Origin: Gigantopelta aegis
Taxonomy: Eukaryota > Mollusca > Gastropoda > Neomphalida > Peltospiridae
NCBI RefSeq assembly: GCF_016097555.1
Contig: NC_054713.1
Span: 7,901,462 to 7,965,461 of the forward strand
DNA length: 64,000 nt
Direction of reading: 5' to 3'
Position 1 is the first letter of the stretch, and every line of letters starts with the position of its first letter. This document shows positions 21,601 through 29,999 of this stretch, piece by piece. The notes beneath the pieces are model-generated. The model searched no databases. It saw nothing but the letters and a program-made list of their open reading frames with translations, and was not told the DNA's origin. A program made the translations under genes and the position numbers.

Positions 21601-24600
21601 CGCCACAGGCGAAAACAAAATTAAGAGCATGTTCCGTCACACACCCCTACCTCAAAAAGGATATTTCCTCTACTCTAGGAATAGGGAAATATACTACATT
21701 AAAACAAAAGTGCGTTAACCGACGCATCCGGGCATTTATAACACATGTAATAATAAGGTGACTACCAGTAATCACACTGAGTCTCTGAGTCCCTGGTATA
21801 CAAATAAAATATATAAAAACAAAACAGAAATCAAGAATGTCAACACATTATCATAACGTTCAACTTCGGGACAGGGCATCAGCGATTACATTGGATGTGC
21901 CCTTGATATGTTAAATGGTAATTGGGTATTCTTGCAGAAGAAGACTCTTTCTCAAACTCTCTGGATGGAGGCTTTCATTAGGATGGTCCAGTCCGTCTTC
22001 GTCTTCCTGGAACAGCACAGCTCCAGCTCCCACGTCACTGGCATCCACAGCTAGCTTGAACGGCATTCGGTAGTCTGGTGCTGCCATCACGGGAGACGAG
22101 TAGCGCCTCAGCTTGAGACGGTTGAATGACTTCTCGCATTCATCTGACCACTGGGACTTCGTTTCCTTCTTTTTCAGTGGCGCATGTTTTCCAGGTTTTC
22201 TCCGATAGGCATGCTGTCGAATCGGTGTAGCGTTGGGTTCCAAGAGCACATCCTGGCTTAAGGTATTGGTAACCGTTGGAAGGTTCTGACAAATGGAAAC
22301 ATTGTCTTGTTTCAACGTAGTCAACTTTGCTCGCTGGGGGTTCAAGTCTGCTAGAATCTGGCTGTTGGTTAATTTTCTCTCTGCAGTCTTGACGTCATCA
22401 CAGGAAATTGAGTGACTCTCAGTTTGGACCGGTAACTCTGGAACTATCGGCAGTCTGTCAAAATAACCTTTTAGCAAATTGATGTGACAATACCTACTTT
22501 TCCTAACCCTATCAGGAGTGTTTATTACATACCCTGTCTCATTAACCCGTTTGTGCACAACATAGGGACCGAAATACCTGTTCTGTAATGAACCCAGTTT
22601 AATGGGAAGGTACAACAGCACTTTATCCCCTGGTTTAAATTCGCGACTCCTAGTCTTCCTATCAAACACTGATTTTATTTTCTGCTCTGAGCATGGCTCA
22701 GTTGTTGCTTCCTAGCCTTCCTATCAAACACTGATTTTATTTTGCTCTGAGCATGGCTCAGTTGCTTCCTAGCCTTCCTATCTCTAACTCTCTTATTCAT
22801 TAATACTCCCTTGTCCATATCATAACCTGACATCTGATCCTCCATCTCACCCTTAGTTAACAACGTAGTGCGAACTGCCAACAAATTTGGATCAGCCCCC
22901 TGCTCTAGAACTAACTCTTGTCTATCACAAGGTAAGGCCCCTCTATCAAACACAACTGGTTCATTTCCCCTCTGCGGGAGATCAACCGGTCCCACCACAT
23001 TTAATTCCTCAGTTGACTTATCTACCATTTTACTGATAACCTCATCCATTCCAATTTCATGGCTCACACACGTATCAGACAAATCACAAATATCCTCTGG
23101 GTCTCGTGCTAACCTACTGGCCATAGCCCTAGTCTTTACACACGCAGGATATTTAATCTCATCAACCTCACACTTTTCTATTGGTAAAGTGCTGTCTTTA
23201 ATTAACAGTTGATCACATTTCGGCTGACAACACTGACTAGTCAAATCATTTCCCAACAAAACTCCTATGTTTTCAACAGGCAAGTCCTTCACAACACCCA
23301 TAACGACTGATCCCGTCACAAACTTCGAACACAAGAAAACCTTATGTAACCGGACAACCATTTTTTCTCCAGTAACCGAGGTTAAAGCCAAACTTCGTCC
23401 TGTATCTGAATTTTCAATACCAGCTAAATACTCTTGCGTGATCAAACTCTGACTACACCCGGTATATCTATAGATTGATATAGCCTTAGGACTCAATTCT
23501 TGTTTCACATCACAAACCATACCAGTGGACACATACGGGTTTACTTTCTCTGCCATGGGACTAACCATTAACTCTCTCGCTAACGGAGCTGACCTCACTA
23601 AACCGACCACATGCGCATTATCGCGTTTCCTTTTAAAACAGTCCCCGACAAGATGGTTATCCTTTTTACAGTAACTGCAATGTGGACGAAAAGTTCGTGC
23701 ATTGGCTGATAACGCAGGTTTATCCTTACTTTGCCCACCAGGTGCATTCCTTGCCTGACTAGCTGACCAACTAGATGACTCTCCCCGATAGTTACTTTCC
23801 CGGGAAAAACCTGGCTGAAATTTCTTCTTATCACCCTGTTGTAAAGAGCTACCCTGTACTGCCTGAGCTTTGTGTATTAACACGTAATCATCTGCCACTA
23901 TGCCTGCCTCCTCTATCTTTTTGACTTCACGATCCTCTAAGTGAATACGTAAGCTAACTGGTAATCCATTTTTAATGTCCTGTAAGATCAACAACTCCCG
24001 TAACTCGGTATATGACTCTACCTGATGAGACACCACCCATTTATCAAACATCCCTGCCTTCTTAGCCACAAACTCACTATAAGACTGACCATGCGTTTTT
24101 CTCAACACGCTATAACGTAAACGATAATCCTCAGGTCGTAATTCATACGCCCTCAACACTGCCGCCTTAACTAGGTCGTACTGACTTGCTCGCTCATTAC
24201 TCATTGAATTATAAGCTACACTAGCCTTCCCCTTAAACTTAGACACGGCTAACAATGTCCACTTAGACTGCGGCCAATTTAGCTGCTTAGCGGCCCGTTC
24301 AAAAAGTTGGAAGAACATATCTACCTCCTGGTCATCAAATACAGGCACTGATCTATAAGCCTCCGACATGTTGAAACCATTTCCTGCCTCACGTCTAACG
24401 TCTTCAGTGTTCAATTTTAACTCATGTTCCACTTTTAATTTTGCTAACTGGAATTCTCTATCCCTATCTTCTCTTTCTCTCTCTCTCTCTCTCTCTCTAT
24501 CCCTCTCTCTCTCTCTCTTCTCTATCCCTCTCTCTATCTTCTCTATCTCTATCTTCTCTATCTCTCTCTTCTCTTTCTCTCTCTCTATCTTCTTTTTCTC

Positions 24601-26334
24601 TCTCTCTACCTCTATCTCTCTCTCTATCTCTCTCTTTTCTCTCTATCTAATGCACGTTCTTCTCTTTCGTACTCAAGCTTTTTAAAAGCTAATTGTTGTT
24701 CCACACTTAACTCATTTATCTCTATCTCTGGAACAATCTCACTGTCTTCCATAACAGGACTATCACCAAAAACTTCCTGGATAATAATTGATCTTATATC
24801 TCCTAAGGTTTTAGCTGATGTTAAATCAATTTCTCGCTCACCCGCGATTTCATTTAACTCGGCCTTACGTGCTCGCTTAATCTCCACTACACTAAGCGTA
24901 GGCCTATCCAGCAAATTCTTATCCATGTTTCGATATGACGCACTTATTATTAATTAATTTTCTAGTGAACAACGTTGCTACTTCTGGTAATTTGTAAAAA
25001 TAATTTATAAAGCCCCCATTTACAAACAATACTTTTTTAAATATGCATGTCCCGTTTCAGATCCCGGACGAGCCCCCAATTTTCTACTCCTGTCACGGGG
25101 ATTCTATAATACCCGTAACTGAATAAAACACGATTATCCAAATATCTCTCCTAACTGTATATCTATTAGATCTCTGTAACGGGCGGTATTTACCCGAGTA
25201 TGGCTCGTCTCTAGGTATGATCAGAGATAAGATCTTATATAAAGTATATATTATTATAGCACGTTTAGTTCACTAGAAAACACAACAAAAACACAATACA
25301 CTTTGGAATCTGTATTAACTTACGCTGACAAATGTACTGCCGCAGTAGTTAATTAATAACAACAATAATAACAACCCAGAACTGATCACTTAATTAGTTA
25401 ATCTCTAGGTGTCTAGTTTACACAATATGCTAAACACTGCACCGTGACACAACACCCACACGTGTGATAATTGAGAAACGCTTCTAGGGGAACTTAATTA
25501 ATAAAGGAATTACAACACTATTCCTAACTGGTTAATTTTTAATTAACCCTAACTACTCATTCAGTAACCTTGTAACACAGAATTAATACTGGTACCTATC
25601 ACAATAAAGACAATAACCTACAGTTTACCTAGGTCTTCTAGGATGACTGGCTAAGCTTTATATTACCAAATACTCGTATAATGTTAGAACAATCAGTCTA
25701 CGATTTACTTCGTCAGATGACCGAAGACACTGTCTAAAGAATATTGGTATAATACAGTATTAAAATATTTAAAGTCCCATCAATCACATAAAGGTTATAC
25801 AACAGAGCAGAAATAAAATATTTACCAAAGTCCAAACGGACAACGTTCCCTGGGAGCCGTCCTTTTTGCTTCTCCTCATAACTCTAAAATTCTAGCTATT
25901 TATTATAAAAATCAGAATATCGCCTGGGGGTACAAGGCGGTCCTCCCCCTATCATCTGATATTCCACCTCTCCCAGAGTCGGTATATTTCTCTCTGATCG
26001 TCAGTCTGGCTGTCGCCAACGTCGCCAAATCACGGTTGTAAAAACCGCACTCGCGGAGTATTACGTAACTACTCGCCACATGGCCTCCGCACCTGGCTGG
26101 GTGTGTATTAGAAAGTATAGCTCGAGGACCGTCGCGCAGAAGTATTACGTAACAAGTTGCCCACCTGCGCTAAGTGCAATGAAACTGCACACGGCCCTCT
26201 AACACAATTAATATCGCCACAGGCGAAAACAAAATTAAGAGCATGTTCCGTCACAGTATGTATGTATATATATATATATATGAAATATAAAGGTTTTTTA
26301 ACAGTAACTACGTTTACATACATGTGTATGTGAG

Positions 26335-26395
<61 letters not shown>

Positions 26396-27904
26396 TCTTT
26401 TTTGTTTTGTTTCTTCTTCTTTTTTATTATTATTTTTAAATTATTATTATTGGTTTATTTATTTATTTATACTTATTATCTTGATTCCCGTATTTAATCC
26501 CTCTTCTATAACCTAGACTAACAGAAACCATAACAGTTTTTTATTATTACATTTATAAACCATAGTGGTATTATTTGTCTTGTTTTGTTTACATGATTTG
26601 TATAGTTTACATATATTAATATGAAAGTTTACTTAAAATCTAATAATTATGTCATGTACTGGTGTTGTCCACGACTCATGCTTTGTCCTCAGCATGAGTT
26701 GTCTGTCATGTAAATGAGGGACTGGAATAAATATTTAAAAAAAAAAAAAAAAATTAGTGGCTGTATATTAAACGTGTTTCTGATCGTTCTAATATTTGTA
26801 CTACGTTAAATTTCATTTTATTTCCTAAAATATACTCTTTTTTATTACAAAATCCCGTTTGGGCTTCTTACAAATATTAAGACCACCAGAAACACATTAG
26901 AAATACAGACACTTACATTCTAAAGAAGAAAATGTATTTAATATGTAAGTTTAATCGTAGAAATATTTTATTAGTCGGAAACATCTTACAATGCAGCAAA
27001 GTCAGGAATGTCCCTGCAATCAAATTTTCTCTGAAATTTATATTGACAAAATATACTACCCTTTTCTGGTGCCAAGACTTGGTGGCCTAACCCAAAAGAA
27101 AAACAAAACATACGGATTTACTTGGGTTTAAAAGGAGGGCTTTCGGTCTTGGTGACAGATTTCCTGATACAGATTATGCGGTTATTAAATAAAATTATAT
27201 TAATTGTATATCACATTAAATATATTCTGACACTTTGATTGAATATAATTAAAATAGCAATACTGAACTGGCACGTCACTGCGGACTGACTAGGTGCCAT
27301 ATGTAAAGTGCCACCCCCTTACAACCCCATGGGTTGTTCTTGATCCTGCACGTGTCATTCGCGTGTTAAGGGTTACGACACGTTCAGTCGATGAAATAAA
27401 GAAAGAAATGTGTTGTTTAACGACACACTCAACACATTTTATTTACGGTTATATGGCGTCAGACATATGGTTAAGGACCACACAGATATTGAGAGAGGAA
27501 ATCCGCTGTCGCCACTGCATGGGCTACTCTTTTCGATTAGCAGCAAGGGATCTTTATATGCACCATCCTACAGACAGAATAGTACATACCACGGTTTTTG
27601 TTGCACCAGATGTGGAGCACTGACTGGAATGAGAAATAGTCCAATGGGTTCACCGACGGGGATCGATCCTGGACCGACCGCGCATCAAGCGAACGCTTTA
27701 CCACTGGGCTACGTCTCGCCCCCGTTCAGTTGAAGAATACCATGTATAAATGAATCTTACAATACATTGGCAAACGAAACAAATAACAAACTCATCATTC
27801 AGATTTACTTACAATGCAGAGTTGCAAACATGTTGACGATAAAACTGCCATGGAAAATGCCGTTATTTTCTTAATCGCAGGGGTTTGCACAACAGTGGCG
27901 ATCA

Positions 27905-27936
<32 letters not shown>

Positions 27937-28157
27937 CATAATTAAAAAAAATAAAATAATAATAATAATAAAACAAAATCTCAGCAAAAACAGTAGGTTC
28001 CCAGCCTTTGCTTGGGAACCTATTAATACTAATAACACAACTTACAGCAGCCTGGGTCCATGCAATAGCTTCCATACCCGTACCCATACCCGGACTGGGA
28101 GTTGGCCAGTCCAACTATTGTCAACAGGAGACAGGAGAGAACAAGATAAGCTCGCAT
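9205..28157 (-). CDS. Gene B: small secreted 10-cysteine protein (two exons, 18.6-kb intron)
   Basis: Exon 1 is 28046-28157 and exon 2 is 9205-9425. Exon 1 encodes signal peptide [20 protein letters not shown], then a Gly-Tyr repeat ([12 protein letters not shown]) and CMDPGC, ending in phase 1 at GTAAGT. Exon 2 has the same acceptor context as gene A (TTTCAG before CACAATGC) and joins in frame (S-Q-C). The predicted product is 110 aa. Its ten mature cysteines (32, 37, 40, 52, 56, 71, 76, 82, 85, 89) are spaced 4-2-11-3-14-4-5-2-3, identical to gene A except for the long loop, and it ends [10 protein letters not shown]. Pairing exons 18.6 kb apart is inferred from phase, homology and the fact that removing the nested transposons leaves about 1.9 kb, close to the 2.1-kb intron of gene A. 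Each exon alone is well supported. The family is not recognised. Confidence 0.65.
9430..9666. repeat. SINE family 2 fragment and (GA)n microsatellite
   Basis: 9455-9547 is a reversed 3' part of SINE family 2 (ends GGACAGTGG). It is followed by about 100 bp of GA dinucleotides (9560-9660). Confidence 0.85.
9672..9937. repeat. 266-bp block duplicated at 36265-36535
   Basis: Nearly collinear with 36265-36535 throughout (TTATTTACAGCCG-TGC, CTATACGTCACAG-GTAATC, TTGGTGACCTGGTCATCAC and the end AACGGGTGTGTAAGA-type). On the minus strand the right-hand copy reads CVCDAQVSYKCSGCK then stop, but this copy has in-frame stops there. It is either a decayed terminal exon or a conserved non-coding part of the gene B-type locus. 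Confidence 0.7.
9957..10054. mobile_element. Fold-back MITE, family 1 (copy 3), left part
   Basis: Starts TTTAAAGGGACATTCCTGAA and matches copies at 457 and 3681 up to ATTAGTGG, where a LINE interrupts it. The MITE resumes at 26753. Confidence 0.85.
10063..11081 (+). pseudogene. LINE ORF2 C-terminal remnant with zinc-binding region
   Basis: A plus-strand remnant in several frames. 10063-10440 is open and rich in Lys/Phe/Asn. 10547-10804 contains a [13 protein letters not shown] stretch followed by C-x2-C...H-x4-W-x-C ([10 protein letters not shown], then HLFWECD), typical of the zinc-binding C-terminal region of non-LTR retrotransposon reverse transcriptases. 10746-11081 continues in a shifted frame. 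The catalytic RT core is absent, so the copy is 5'-truncated and frameshifted and cannot be functional. Confidence 0.8.
11245..12411 (-). repeat. LTR 1 (3' LTR of the leftmost unit)
   Basis: 1,167 bp. On the minus strand it starts TGTGACGGAACATG and ends CCCCGTGACA. A TATA-like ACTTTATATAAGATC lies at about 11390-11405 on the minus strand. A small ORF on the plus strand repeats in three LTRs only because the LTRs are copies. Confidence 0.9.
12412..12424 (-). promoter_or_regulatory. Probable polypurine tract of unit 1
   Basis: Immediately 5' of the 3' LTR on the minus strand the sequence reads GAGGTAGGGGTG. It is purine-rich and at the expected position for plus-strand priming. The same sequence abuts LTR 2 and LTR 3. 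Confidence 0.55.
12630..15205 (-). pseudogene. gag-pro-pol remnant, unit 1 (838-codon open frame)
   Basis: Open from about 15205 to a stop at 12681. The frame continues upstream into a GA-rich Glu/Arg/Asp repeat, so the real start is further upstream. In order: gag capsid-like region; zinc knuckle C-x2-C-x4-H-x4-C (about 14410-14455); aspartic-protease region with active-site triplet Y-T-G where D-T/S-G is expected (codon TAT at 14229-14231); a short integrase N-terminal piece; integrase C-terminal piece ([12 protein letters not shown], about 13390); the RT entry segment (QHAYRRKP); a piece of RNaseH ([12 protein letters not shown], about 12800). The integrase catalytic core, the RT YxDD core and most of RNaseH are missing. 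A 57-bp tandem duplication lies at about 13425-13538. After the TAA at 12681 the same frame reads on to ADALSR and a stop at 12630, the usual pol end, so TAA is a nonsense change. It cannot encode its own polymerase or integrase. Confidence 0.85.
15206..15420. repeat. (CT)n/(TATC)-rich tract inside gag, unit 1
   Basis: On the minus strand it codes for a Glu/Arg/Asp-rich stretch joining the N-terminal gag ORF to the main ORF. Length changes here break the frame. Equivalent tracts are at 19821-20035 and 24441-24651; the third is a few bases shorter. Confidence 0.8.
15393..15695 (-). CDS. gag N-terminal segment, unit 1
   Basis: 100 aa beginning [20 protein letters not shown] and running into the Glu/Arg repeat, where it stops. 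It resembles the N-terminal helix region of gag proteins in this group ([14 protein letters not shown]). It is separated from the main gag-pro-pol frame only by the microsatellite. Identical copies lie at 20008-20310 and 24624-24926. Confidence 0.6.
   Translation of the reverse strand: MDKNLLDRPTLSVVEIKRARKAELNEIAGEREIDLTSAKTLGDIRSIIIQEVFGDSPVMEDSEIVPEIEINELSVEQQLAFKKLEYEREERALDREKRER
15830..15847 (-). promoter_or_regulatory. Primer-binding site (tRNA-Pro type), unit 1
   Basis: The minus strand reads TGGGGGCTCGTCCGGGAT, 12 nt after the end of the 5' LTR. Its complement ends in CCA and matches the 3' terminal 18 nt of tRNA-Pro, the same primer site known from murine leukaemia virus. Equivalent sites lie at 20445-20462 and 25061-25078. 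Confidence 0.85.
15860..17026 (-). repeat. LTR 2 (shared by units 1 and 2)
   Basis: 1,167 bp and, by eye, identical to LTR 1. It serves as 5' LTR of unit 1 and 3' LTR of unit 2. No target duplication separates the units. Confidence 0.9.
17245..19820 (-). pseudogene. gag-pro-pol remnant, unit 2
   Basis: Same structure as unit 1, including the Y-T-G protease triplet, the same in-frame pol deletions, the 57-bp duplication and the nonsense codon at 17296. One residue differs (Pro for Ser after GNE, about 18340). The 838-codon frame is intact. Confidence 0.85.
20008..20310 (-). CDS. gag N-terminal segment, unit 2
   Basis: Identical in sequence to the unit 1 segment at 15393-15695; see there. Confidence 0.6.
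   Translation of the reverse strand: MDKNLLDRPTLSVVEIKRARKAELNEIAGEREIDLTSAKTLGDIRSIIIQEVFGDSPVMEDSEIVPEIEINELSVEQQLAFKKLEYEREERALDREKRER
20445..20462 (-). promoter_or_regulatory. Primer-binding site (tRNA-Pro type), unit 2
   Basis: Same 18-nt tRNA-Pro match as unit 1, next to LTR 3. Confidence 0.85.
20475..21641 (-). repeat. LTR 3 (shared by units 2 and 3)
   Basis: 1,167 bp, no difference from LTR 1 and LTR 2 seen by eye. Confidence 0.9.
21860..24440 (-). pseudogene. gag-pro-pol remnant, unit 3 (frameshifted)
   Basis: As units 1 and 2, with Pro at the variable site as in unit 2, but with two small insertions (2 and 3 bases) at about 22680-22706 inside the 57-bp duplication. Together they shift the frame, so gag-protease (585 codons, 22675-24432) is separated from the integrase/RT/RNaseH part (252 codons, 21911-22669). 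The gag CT tract is also slightly shorter. Confidence 0.85.
24624..24926 (-). CDS. gag N-terminal segment, unit 3
   Basis: Same 100-aa segment as in units 1 and 2. Confidence 0.6.
   Translation of the reverse strand: MDKNLLDRPTLSVVEIKRARKAELNEIAGEREIDLTSAKTLGDIRSIIIQEVFGDSPVMEDSEIVPEIEINELSVEQQLAFKKLEYEREERALDREKRER
25061..25078 (-). promoter_or_regulatory. Primer-binding site (tRNA-Pro type), unit 3
   Basis: Same 18-nt tRNA-Pro match, next to LTR 4. Confidence 0.85.
25091..26255 (-). repeat. LTR 4 (outer 5' LTR, diverged)
   Basis: 1,165 bp. Compared with LTRs 1-3 it has about a dozen changes spread along its length, e.g. a missing CT near 25174, TTAACTTACG near 25318, a missing G near 26058 and an extra G near 25930. 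It is followed directly by the GTATG target duplication. Confidence 0.88.
26753..27015. mobile_element. Fold-back MITE, family 1 (copy 3), right part
   Basis: Continuation of the MITE begun at 9957. It starts with the duplicated ATTAGTGG after the LINE A-tract and ends GTCAGGAATGTCCCT. Confidence 0.85.
27016..27404. other. Gene B intron, no recognised feature
   Basis: No open frame with splice signals and no recognised repeat was found. Confidence 0.5.
27405..27725 (-). mobile_element. SINE type II, full length
   Basis: Reverse copy from GTTGTTTAACGACACACTCAAC to a tRNA-like head (GGGGATCGATCCTGG, GCTTTACCACTGGGCTACG). Apparent 100-codon ORFs here are translations of the SINE. Confidence 0.88.
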
Positions 28158-28410
28158 CTTCGATTGCAGGAGGATTCCTTCGTTTGAAGTCGACGGTCGT
28201 GTTCGGTTGTTGTTCCGAGTACAACTGGCTCAACACTCGGTTCCAGCCTATTTTTATACAGAGCGTACCAGTAAGATAACCTATGTTATCGCACGCACGG
28301 CTTCTTGAAAGCAAACATGGACACCAAAAAACCCCTCAAAACAACAACATGGTGCCTACACCCTCATGACGCACCTGTTGTTACGTAATGTACACAAGTT
28401 ATGACGGATA
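28158..28410 (-). promoter_or_regulatory. Gene B promoter region
   Basis: TATA element TATAAAAATAGG on the minus strand (about 28247-28258), about 95 nt before the ATG. Upstream blocks CTTGAAAGCAAACA (about 28303), CATGGTGCCTACACC (about 28348) and CACCTGTTGTTA (about 28371) match gene A in order. Confidence 0.6.
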
Positions 28411-28654
28411 TGCACAACCACGTGTTTATTTACGTTCGTGCAACAGCGTAATACACGGCTAACAAACAAATTGTCATATTATGAGCAGGCGCGTGTGCTA
28501 GAATTTTTTAGGGGTGGGGGTGGTTTGGGGTTGAGTTTTTTTAATAGTTCTAGACTGTGACGAGCGACGTTTCTAGGGGGTCAAGTCATGTTCCAGAAAA
28601 TGTAATACAAAAAAAAAAAAAAAAAAAAAAAAAAAATTCGATTCCCGTGTGTTC

Positions 28655-28860
28655 CCTTTTGGAACATCATCGTTCCAGCCAGTGCTCCACAACTGGTGTA
28701 ACAAAGACCGCGGTATATACTATCCTGTCTGTGGGCCATAAAGTGGCGACAGCGGGTTTCCTCTCTCAATATTTGTGTGGTCCTTAACCATACGTCTGAC
28801 GCCATATAACCGTAAATAAAATGTGTTGAGTACGTCGTTAAATAAAACATTTCCTTTCCG
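28655..28860 (+). mobile_element. SINE type II, partial head
   Basis: Follows a 28-bp A-run (28610-28636). It includes CCAGCCAGTGCTCCACAACTGG and ends CGTCGTTAAATAAAACATTT. Confidence 0.8.
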
Positions 28861-29657
28861 TTCTTCCTTCCTACCTCCCTTTTCCCTGTTGGACTCCGAT
28901 GGTGCATGGAAATATATGAGATAGTGTTGCAATCTGATTAAAATTAGCTCTACTGGGTCTAGCCAGTAGATCTAACAGCATTGCCTGGACTCCCTTGTCC
29001 AGGTGACATTTCATCTATAAATAACGATTTAAATATCGACCAATTACACTTCGCCTTTTATAGCGTTATTCGGGAGTATACAAATTCTAAAAATATCGGG
29101 CGAGACTATTTTTGCAATAGGCGAACTTGTTGGTCTATTTTAACATACAAAAAAACAGGGGAAAAGTGCAGTAATAAACTTTGGATTGTATACTAGTATA
29201 AACAGATTTTATGGCTATTGCATCACGTTTGTTTGTTGTTTTTTTTTTTTGTTTTTTTGTTTTGTTTTTTTTGTCTTGCAACTAATTTTATATAAAATGT
29301 TATATTGCAATTAGTTTCCGGCATACTTCGTAATGCACCCGAATTATTTCGTATACCCTCGGCATAATCCCGAATGTTTTCAAATTCTTTTCTAATCACT
29401 GGCAAGATTTTGCAAGCAAGGATTTGATTGGTCGAATGAATAGGTCAACTGGACATGAGCTCCAACGGGCTGCTGTTGGATCCACATGCAATAGTGGAGC
29501 TAATTTTAATTAGATTGATAGTGTTGGAAAATGGTTAGAATTTCATCAACGATCATCGGTTATAATCGGTGTGCACACACACAAAACCCGATCACCATTT
29601 TATTATAGAATGAGTTAGAACTCAAAGTTACTGTCTCAAGAGGACATACGGTAGTCT
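28861..29657. other. Intergenic or intronic stretch
   Basis: Nothing recognised apart from a T/G-rich run at 29232-29273. Confidence 0.5.
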
Positions 29658-29966
29658 GGGGGCGGGACGTAACCCAGTGGCAAAGCGCTCGCCTGATGCG
29701 CGGTCTGTTTGGGATCGATCCCCGTCGGTGGGCTCGTTGGGCTATTTTTCGTTCCAGCCAGTGCACTACGACTGGTATATCAAAGACTGTGGTATGTGCT
29801 GTCCTGTCTGTGGAATAGTGCACATAAAACATCCCTGGCTACTAATGAAGAAAACAATATAGCGGGTTTCCTCTCTAAGACTTTAAATCAAAATTACCAT
29901 GTTTGATATCCAATAGCCGATGATTAATAAATCAATGTGCGCTAGTGGTATCGTTAAACAAATCAA
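29658..29966 (+). mobile_element. SINE type I, full length
   Basis: Head GGGGGCGGGACGTAACCCAG with A-box-like and GATCGATCCC motifs, a complete body, and an end at GTATCGTTAAACAAATC. Confidence 0.88.
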
Positions 29967-29999
29967 AACAAGCAAACTTCTTTATCTTGTTCCTTGAAC

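Larger units (their letters stand above)
11240..26260 (-). mobile_element. Tandem Ty3/gypsy (Gmr1-like) LTR-retrotransposon array
   Basis: The structure is LTR-INT-LTR-INT-LTR-INT-LTR: four LTRs (11245-12411, 15860-17026, 20475-21641, 25091-26255) and three internal regions, with a period of 4,615 bp (4,616 in the third). One 5-bp target duplication, GTATG, flanks the whole array (11240-11244 and 26256-26260). LTRs run TG...CA. All coding content is on the minus strand, so the 5' end is at the right. The three left LTRs look identical by eye; the right one differs at about a dozen positions. Domain order in the remnant (gag, protease, integrase C-terminus, RT start, RNaseH) matches the Gmr1-like group of Ty3/gypsy elements, which has integrase before RT. 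There is no envelope gene. Confidence 0.88.
10055..26752 (+). mobile_element. 5'-truncated LINE, interrupted by the LTR array
   Basis: The LINE occupies 10055-11244 and 26256-26752. Its 3' end carries AATAAA and an A-tract (26736-26752). It is flanked by an 8-bp target duplication, ATTAGTGG (10047-10054 and 26753-26760), inside the MITE. The left part encodes the C-terminal end of a LINE ORF2 (see 10063-11081). Near the 3' end, ACTCATGCT and AGCATGAGT (about 26672-26697) form a perfect stem, a structure common at LINE 3' ends. A large (GT)n tract lies at 26338-26394 and an AT run at 26264-26281. Confidence 0.8.

Noticed and set aside
11240..26260. Assembly duplication as an explanation for the array
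   Set aside because: Not excluded, but copy-specific differences (Ser/Pro site, +5-base frameshift, CT tract length, diverged LTR 4) argue against a simple repeat of one unit.
11240..26260. An endogenous retrovirus with envelope gene
   Set aside because: No ORF between the pol remnant and the 3' LTR; the 3' spacer is about 220 bp.
27294..27733. 107- to 109-codon ORFs repeated in similar form elsewhere (27410, 31000, 48791)
   Set aside because: Translations of type II SINE copies; the similarity reflects the SINE, not a protein family.
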